Source: Zygnema cylindricum (taxonomy: Eukaryota; Streptophyta; Zygnematophyceae; Zygnematales; Zygnemataceae). Taken from it: DNA of 64,000 nt. The translations under genes were made by a program, and so were the position numbers. The DNA lies in NCBI GenBank assembly GCA_037447655.1, contig JBBHKE010002572.1, positions 1 through 64,000 of the forward strand, written 5' to 3'. The notes beneath the pieces were generated by a model, which had not been told where the DNA came from, made no database searches, and saw only the letters and a list, made by a program, of their open reading frames with translations. Below are positions 57,446 through 64,000 of this stretch, in pieces; position 1 is the stretch's first letter, and the number at the start of each line of letters is the position of its first letter.

Positions 57446-57715
57446 TCGCCCGACGTGTGGGGCATGTGGGAGATCGCCCCACAAAGCCAAATAAAGGTGT
57501 TATTCCCACTCTCCGCCCTGGTACCTTGGATTTTTAGGCTTATGTTTTTTATTGGTTATGTTTTTTTTTATTTAAAAAAAGCACAAATGAGAAAAAACCC
57601 TAAACATCTTTATACACACGACGTCCGCGTGGCGCGGAGCGTCATAAAACGAAATGAAAGTGGGGCAACGTGGACGCGTCCGGTGCTTTGCCCCACATCC
57701 CCCACACGTTGTCCG
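57446..57715. repeat. Short element with ~30-bp inverted repeats
   Basis: The left arm GACGTGTGGGGCATGTGGG…GCCCCACAAAG is mirrored by CTTTGCCCCACATCCCCCACACGTTG on the right. It may be a MITE; no target duplication was identified. Confidence 0.5.
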
Positions 57716-57741
57716 TAGTGCGAAAAATGCACTGTATTGTA

Positions 57742-58238
57742 CACCGCCAATCGTTATTAGCGTTGTGTACACTAATTCCATCCCACTTTTTTTTATTTTT
57801 ATTCTCCATTAGCGTAGTTCATTCTATTTTTTTTTTTATTCTATTTAGGGTTTTTTTCAGTACGTTGTCTCTTAAATAGAGTGGTGTAAAAGTACAATAA
57901 ATTAGTTTTAGTAACCGCGGACACATGAGAATGTGCGTTCTAAAAAGGAAAAAAAACCAGGTCGTAAAAAATCCCGCTCGCACATATTCGTCCGACAGCC
58001 ACGTTTCGACGGTGTGAATGTACGATTTGTGTACGATTTGTCAAATTATGTACGGATAGCTATAATAGTGTAAGCATGTTTGCGACCGACATTTTTTTTT
58101 TCAAAGATCCAAATTACCATAATCAAACAATTAGAATGTATGATTTTTTCCAAAATTTTCAAATTCTTAAATAGCGTACACCACTGTAATTATTATTATA
58201 CGCTAATCAAACTTACACGCTAATAACGATCGGCGGTG
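57742..58238. mobile_element. Full-length TA MITE, 497 bp
   Basis: Flanked by TA (57740-57741 and 58239-58240). Ends CACCGCCAATCGTTATTAGCG and, in reverse, CACCGCCGATCGTTATTAGCG. Its left 300 bases match 1431-1745 plus 2807-2849, making it the uninterrupted paralogue of the copy hit by the solo LTR. Confidence 0.82.
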
Positions 58239-58668
58239 TACCGTAGCTCTTGTTGGAATAGTTCAAACTTTAATGTATTGAACTAAAATATTTTTGAAGT
58301 ACAAATCAATTGTCGGCCATACAGTTCACCCAGACGTGCGCCTCTGAATAACGCTGTACGGAATCACGCACTAAATTTCCTTAGTTCAAAGGTGCGATAA
58401 GCCGATAATGAGTGGTAACGCTATATACAGTAAGTGCGTCCTATGCGCGTTCTATACGTTTTTCCGGTTACAGAAACTGTACGAGCTACAGTCCACCTTC
58501 CGAATCGTATTTAGAAGCGAACAACAACCTTTCTGCCGGTCAAAACCAAAGACTCCGGTCGGACAAAGTTTGTATGCCGCCGGAAGACGCGAAAAGCCTA
58601 GTTTAACTGTCCACGTGGCGTACGGAGAATGCCACATAGCTTGGCGTTTTTTAACGTTTTCTGCCTTG

Positions 58669-59448
58669 ATGGCTGGGAGCGCATCTCCTCTTTCTCAGGG
58701 AAGTGACGTGTCACACGGCAGCATAGGACGGGAGATAGAAGAGGAGAAGATTGTGAGGACCATAGAGAGAGGGAGAGTTAGAGGTGGTAGGGATTATGGA
58801 GGTAGAGAAGGTAGAGTGTCTGGACGAGAGGGAGACAGGGTGCAAAATCAAAGTGGCGGAGGGGGAGGAGGGAGAGAGGGAGAAGAAACTGTGGGGCGCG
58901 TTGAAGACGGAAGAGATGGTATTGAGATGAGTGGAAGAGAAGGAAGCCATGGAAGCGTGAGAGAGAAGGTAGAAGTTTTACAATTTGGAGAAGGTTTGGA
59001 AGAGGTTCAGAATGAGAAAGGAGGAGAGGGAGAGAGGGAGAGGGAAAGGGAGAGGGAAATGAAGCGGTTGTCTCAAGGAGGAAGAACCGGGACAGGAAGA
59101 GTTTACATGGAAGTGGAAAACAGGAATCCGAGAGAGGTAGGAGGAGATAGGGTGTATGAGGGAGGAGAGGAAGGAGAGGGAAGAATAAGAAGCCATACGC
59201 CTTCTCCTTTAAGACTTCCTGTCCCAAACTCTCAGTTTTTTCAAAGGCCTCGTGAAGGAGGGGAAGAAGAAGAGAACGGGGAAGGCGAGGAAGGAGAGGA
59301 AGAGGGAGAGATAGGAGAAGGGTCAAAAGCTCCTTTTAAGCGACCTTCCACTTTGAAGAACACATCTACCACTATTCCCCTTTCTTCAGGGGAACCTCCG
59401 CCAAAATTAAAGATTCCTCGAACAGTTTCAGTTCTCACAAAACCATAA
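58669..59448 (+). CDS. Candidate N-terminal exon of the CDKG gene, low complexity
   Basis: An open frame of about 259 codons from MAGSASPLSQGS to a stop at 59448, rich in Gly, Glu and Arg (GRVRGGRDYGGREGRVSGRE; GEEGEEEGEIGEGSK) and ending with SGEPPPKLKIPRTVSVLTKP. Charged, disordered N-termini are normal for CDK11/CDKG proteins, and it lies upstream on the same strand. It is in a different frame from the kinase exon and no convincing donor was found before the stop, so the join is unresolved. It could also be a separate gene. Confidence 0.45.
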   Translation: MAGSASPLSQGSDVSHGSIGREIEEEKIVRTIERGRVRGGRDYGGREGRVSGREGDRVQNQSGGGGGGREGEETVGRVEDGRDGIEMSGREGSHGSVREKVEVLQFGEGLEEVQNEKGGEGEREREREREMKRLSQGGRTGTGRVYMEVENRNPREVGGDRVYEGGEEGEGRIRSHTPSPLRLPVPNSQFFQRPREGGEEEENGEGEEGEEEGEIGEGSKAPFKRPSTLKNTSTTIPLSSGEPPPKLKIPRTVSVLTKP

Positions 59449-59461
59449 AGATCCGTCATGG

Positions 59462-59545
59462 AACAAACCCTTCCCCTCCTCCTCCTCCTCCTCCTCCTCC
59501 TCCTTCCTCCTTCCTTCCCTTCCCTTCCTCCTCGTCCTCCTCCAC
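59462..59545 (+). repeat. CCT/CTT microsatellite
   Basis: CTCCTCCTCC repeats grading into CCTTCCTTCC, between the two CDKG frames. Confidence 0.85.
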
Positions 59546-59686
59546 CTCTTCTCCAAATCTTTTTCAAACACGACCAGCGTATAAAACTTCTTCAAGCAGC
59601 TGTCGATATAACTTTCTTTATCTTCAACTTCCCTCGGGACCCGGTCTCCCTCTCTCCCGCCTCCTCCTCCCTTCCCTCCCCCTCAT

Positions 59687-60840
59687 ATGGCAACCACATC
59701 CTTTCAGGTGACCAAAGTTTTTTCTCAAACTGAGATTATCGGCGTCTCAAATCAACAAAACAGTTCACAGGTGCAAGAAATGTCGACTTCAGAAAATTTG
59801 GTTGTGGAAAATATGTCTACAGAAATATTGTCGACGGAAAATGGGGCCGAGAATCTTGACAGTTACGTGGCGATGGAGGTGGACCAATCGCAGTCGAGTG
59901 GAGGTTTTAGGTTTGGGGGTGAAAATAGTGTGGAAGAAGAGGTCCCTAAGGAAATTTTGGCAAGTATAGGGGCTTCTCGGTGGGCAGAAGCCATTGGCAC
60001 TCCTGATAGTGAGAAATCTCCAAATGGGAATGCTCTCCCCTTTGTCTCCAGAAATGGAGTCAATATCAGGAGAGGTTTCTCGGCCGTGGTTCGGAATTCT
60101 GAGTCAGAAGAAGGGACTCCGGAGCCCGGAGAATACGTACCCGGAAATAGTGTGGAAGGAGGGAGTATGGAAGAGAAGAACACGGGTGTCGTAGTTGAAG
60201 CAGGGCGAGGTGTAGGAGGAGGGAGAGATGACGAGGAGTATGAGATGGAGCTGAATAGAAGAGAATTGGCGGATTTGGAGGAAAGTGAGGTAGATGAGGA
60301 TATGGAGGAACAGAGGCCCGAGACGGAAAGCGAAGAGGAGGAAGAGGTAAGGCCCTCGGAAGGAAATCATGGAGGCCGTAATATTAGAGGTAATCGACTT
60401 ATTGATATGCTTCAAGGATGTCGGAGTGTTGACGATTTTGAAAGGCTGAATCGAATTGACGAGGGGACATATGGGGTAGTGTATCGAGCACGGGACAAGA
60501 AAACGGGAGAGGTAGTGGCCTTGAAGAAGGTGAAGATGGATAAAGAAAGGGAGGGGTTTCCGTTGACGAGCTTGAGAGAAATAAATATTTTGCTGTCCTT
60601 TCATCACAGTGCAATAGTTGACGTAAAAGAGGTAGTGGTGGGAAGCAATTTGGATAGTATCTTTATGGTGATGGAGTATATGGAACACGATGTGAAGAGT
60701 CTTATGGAGTCAATGAAACAACCTTTTAGTCAAAGTGAAGTGAAATGCCTCATGCTTCAACTACTGGAGGGCACAAAGTATCTCCATGAAAATTGGGTGC
60801 TTCACAGGTGCCCTTACTTACAACTTTTCAACACACTCTC

Positions 60841-60909
<69 letters not shown>

Positions 60910-60919
60910 CCTCCCCCCC

Positions 60920-60984
<65 letters not shown>

Positions 60985-62929
60985 TTTCTCTCTCTTTCCC
61001 TCTCTGTTCCAGGATTCCAGGATTATAGGGTTTAATCTGTTCTTTCTCTGTTATTACTAAAGAAAGATAGGGAGGAAAAGTTTCTCTCCCTCTCCCCCCC
61101 TCTCTCTCTTGCTCTCTCTCTCTCTCTTTCTCTCTCTATCTCTCACGCTCTCTCCATCCCAGTTTCTGATCCATGGCAGCTACATTTGTCCCTTCACTAA
61201 CAAAACAAGTGTGTTGTCTAGTAACTTTTGAGGACCATAAGTAAAACTTTTCATCTTTGCAAATTTGAGGCCATGTTTATGAAGCATACTCTTCCTATCT
61301 AGTCCTCTTCTTAGAGCAAGAATTCTAGCTGATCTGACTCTCTCTTTCTCTCTCAAGGGTGATCGTGAAATGACATAGTCGTGTCACAATCATAAAGATT
61401 GACCTAATGTGTGTTTTCTTCAGAGGCTTTTGGTATTCAATGCCAAGAAACCCTGAAATAATGTTTTGACGTAGAATGTGTTTATTGGCAGCTAAAAGTT
61501 ATTACGGTTTTTTAAGAAAATAAAATTGAAAACAAAAACTTATCTTGATTGTAACAGCGGGTCATTTGCGGCCATTGAGGGGGTGCCGGGATGGCTCGGC
61601 GCAGAGACCTAAAGACCTCCAATCTGCTCCTTAATAATCAAGGAGAATTGAAAATTTGTGACTTCGGCTTGTCTCGGCAATACGGGAGTCCCTTGAAGGC
61701 GTACACTCATATGGTTGTCACACTATGGTACAGGTGGGTGAAAGCCAGGGGGGGTGCTGAGAGAGGAACTGCTCAGGAGAGGGAGGTTCACCGATTGGTT
61801 GGGCTGAACTGGACCAGACTTTGCACTCGAATGGAAATTCTACAGAGGTGTTTCCTATTGGATGGGATATAGGGGTTGATCTGGAGAACATCCAGGTGTG
61901 TGGGCGGGTGCATATACTCTCCAGGTGTGGTCACATTTTTACCAAAGGATAGGTTTCAAGAAGTCTTTTTCTTTATTGTTTTATGTAAAGTTGAAAGGCA
62001 GATTTGTTTTTGCACTTCACTTTGGAGTAGGTGACACCGTCCGCGGTGATTTAGTCTGGACAGACGAATAATATCGATGGGAAACTACAGCGTGTGTCGC
62101 TGTTACCGTTAATGATTTTTTTGCGTCCTTAATTATCATTTTTTTAATGGGCACACTTGTCAGATTATTAATCTGACAATTGCGATGGAAAGGTGAGATC
62201 CCGACCTTCTGATTTACGGCCACCATATGAAAATCGGACATGTTTTCTCTGAGAAACTCTCATCGGAGTAGCGGAAAACATCAACATTAATGGCGATAGA
62301 TCTTGTAGCATGCTATGCCAAATCATGTTTGATTTGCATGAAGAAAGGGCCATGTTAGGTTTGGTTGACTGTGGTCCATATCGCTATCTGGCCACAGGTC
62401 TCCAAAGACCTGCACCTGATGATATTAGTGTGGTCTATTCTACATCGCCCATCTCTATTTGAGTCAGTTAGTTATTGGCGTTAACAATGTATAATAACAA
62501 CCACACTAAATTATGTTTTGTCACGTAGGTCATTATGGCCCTCTTAACTAAACAACACTATTCTGTAATTAAGGGTCAACTCGCTTGCTCGTCTTGGAGT
62601 GATTTGAAAAGCTGCGAATTGAATAACGACTGGCAGCGTAGTTACGGTGGTGTAGTTCCGTCGGTGTAGTTCCGTGGGTGTAGTTACGGAGGTCAGTTTC
62701 CATGTAGCTGTCATCATTGAACGAGGGCTTTTTGGGTTGGGCTCAGATGTGGGCTCTGTGGGGCCGTGCTGGCCGGGGTCGGGGCTGGCTCAGGGCGCCA
62801 GAATTATTACTGGGAGCAAAGCTGTACTCCACCGCAATCGACATGTGGTCTCTCGGATGCATCATGGCAGAGCTCCTGTCGAAGGAGGCGCTGTTTCCGG
62901 GCAAGACAGAGATAGATCAGGTCGACAAG
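59687..62929 (+). CDS. CDKG: Cyclin-dependent kinase G (CDK11-type), partial, 3' end outside the window
   Basis: Exons seen: 59687-60807 (start uncertain), 61605-61733, 62794-62929, with GT-AG introns and matching phases. Kinase motifs in order: [10 protein letters not shown] Gly loop (about 60451-60486), VALKKVKM Lys, PLTSLRE cyclin-binding helix (PITSLRE in animal CDK11), [25 protein letters not shown] split across the first intron, [25 protein letters not shown] across the second intron, [15 protein letters not shown]. Family members phosphorylate splicing and transcription factors with L-type cyclins; in plants CDKG acts in splicing and meiosis. About 250 acidic residues precede the kinase domain ([34 protein letters not shown] is typical of the family). 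Remaining kinase exons were not seen up to 64000. Confidence 0.92.
60838..61015 (+). repeat. (CT)n tract in the first CDKG intron
   Basis: About 55 and 60 bases of pure CT separated by CCTCTCTCTCTCCCTCCCC-type sequence, starting 30 bases after the 5' splice site at 60808. Further CT runs lie at 61075-61145. Confidence 0.92.
61734..62793 (+). other. CDKG intron with MITE-like sequence
   Basis: The stretch about 62436-62600 (CTACATCGCCCATC, GGCGTTAACAATG) resembles the small MITE family, but ends were not defined. TAGTTCCGT[CG]GGTGTAGTT is repeated at about 62652-62690. Confidence 0.4.
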
Positions 62930-64000
62930 GTATTCCCTCAGTCTCCGTTTTTGGGTTTCTCCCCCTCCAGTCCTCCCTCGTCCTGGTTTTCTTTTCCTGT
63001 GTTCTAGCTCTGTAGGATGATTGGGCTTTAGGTTCTGATGTTACTGCGGAGCATCATCATTCTCTTCCAATTCTCCTTCTCGGCTGGTTATTGTGCTTTA
63101 TCTCGTGTTCATCCATCATTAGTTTTTGATTAATTGGTGTTTGATTGGTATCTTTTGACAGGACTCTCTACTCTGTTCTGTTATGGAACCTTGTTTTGTA
63201 TGGACAGGAAAGCTGATTGTGGATTGATTGTTGCATCAAATGAGTATTGTTGTTATGATATTGTTTAGTAATTGTTGTAATTATTGTTATTATCGGTTTA
63301 GTTGTGGTCTAAAGCTACTGAGGCGAGTCTTTTCGATTTGCATTTTTTCAGACTTCCGATAGCTTGCATTACAACATAAAGGATTGGTTGGTTGATTAAA
63401 TCTTAGGTAACCTTTTACTGAAAGAAAGGTTCACAGAATTGGGATCAGCAACTTCTTGGGATGATATTCTTTTAAGGATAGGGTTTAGTTTATGGCTGGA
63501 TATGGGTTGCTAACATTAAAAGAGTTTATGAAGCTCTATGGGAAAGCTGGAAACTTCTGCTATTTGATCATGAAACCACTGAAGAGGTATTGTCCCTAAT
63601 AGTTGGGACAAGAGTGGGACAAGGAGATCTGTTTAATGAACAGTCTAAGTTGTAAAGGAAATGGAGGGGACGGATGTCAGATAAGAAAGGGGAGATGTTA
63701 ATTTTTAGAAAGAGATTTTTGACTGAATAGTCTCCTGTGACAGAATTCTTAGAGTTGCAGTACCGAGTGAAGAACAGTAACTACTGATGCGAAGGCGTAG
63801 TACAAAAAACATTATGATTTTGTTATGCTGCCAGTTCATATCAGTATTAGTATTATTCCCAGATTATGTACATTTTGCACCAACTCATGTTGTATACAAA
63901 ACCTGATCCAATTAATTCACCTTAAAAAAAACCTCGGCCTCGGGAATTAGAACTAGTGTGGTTCACATTGATGGTGGCCAGCGTTGAAGTGTGCATGTTG
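62930..64000 (+). other. CDKG intron running off the window
   Basis: The exon donor is at 62930. No following kinase exon was found before the window end, so the intron is longer than 1 kb. Confidence 0.6.

Noticed and set aside
58408-58668. Earlier in-frame ATG at 58408 for the candidate CDKG N-terminus
   Set aside because: The extra residues are Cys/Phe/Arg-rich and unlike the following low-complexity protein; the ATG at 58669 fits the compositional change.
58778-59326. Leu/Pro/Ser-rich 182-codon ORF on the minus strand
   Set aside because: Antisense shadow of the Glu/Gly/Arg-rich frame on the plus strand.

Overview
The window looks like a piece of a large, repeat-rich streptophyte (green plant lineage) genome. 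Three intron-rich host genes are best matched by plant families: a UBP12/UBP13-type ubiquitin protease, a PP6/FyPP-type phosphatase catalytic subunit, and a CDKG/CDK11-type kinase carrying the plant PLTSLRE helix. The species cannot be fixed from the sequence. A streptophyte alga or a seedless plant is my guess, because a LINE with an apparent restriction-like endonuclease C-terminus is unusual for flowering plants. Family names come from recognising protein motifs, not from a database search.

Left part, 1-22 kb, is a nest of mobile elements. In order: a foldback element (1-240); MITEs with TA target duplications (910-1408 and 1431 onward); a solo LTR with a CCTCC duplication (1746-2801); an acidic ORF of unknown function (2850-3803); a 4.2-kb gag-only copia derivative on the minus strand with matching 1175-bp LTRs and a CTTCG duplication (3804-8040); and a decayed Ty3/gypsy chromovirus, minus strand (8046 to about 11907), that has lost its integrase. 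Then comes a 6.45-kb apparently intact Ty1/copia element (12257-18704, TAAAG duplication) inserted into a third, older LTR of the same superfamily. In both copia elements the sequence after the 5' LTR matches the anticodon arm of initiator tRNA-Met, and the gag ORF starts inside the LTR and reads through that site.

Middle part, 24-50 kb, holds two head-to-head host genes separated by 1375 bp. UBP12/13 is on the minus strand (24283-39214). I could place 32 exons, all GT-AG, whose lengths sum to 3357 nt (1118 aa), with the catalytic Cys at residue 208. PP6/FyPP is on the plus strand (40590-49862): 11 GT-AG exons, 918 nt, 305 aa. Their introns carry small MITEs, a 444-bp hAT-like element with an 8-bp duplication, purine/pyrimidine tracts, and a tandem array made from a 5' splice site. 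The last PP6 exon and its flanks are duplicated 2.3 kb downstream. A frameshifted minus-strand gene fragment sits between the two copies.

Right part, 53-64 kb, has two decayed LINE copies, a short inverted repeat, another full-length TA MITE (57742-58238) that serves as an uninterrupted paralogue of the MITE hit by the solo LTR, and the 5' half of a CDKG-type kinase gene that runs off the window.

The host genes appear to be a regulatory trio by chance: deubiquitination, dephosphorylation and cyclin-dependent phosphorylation. Nothing in the sequence shows that they act together, beyond the possible shared promoter of UBP12/13 and PP6.
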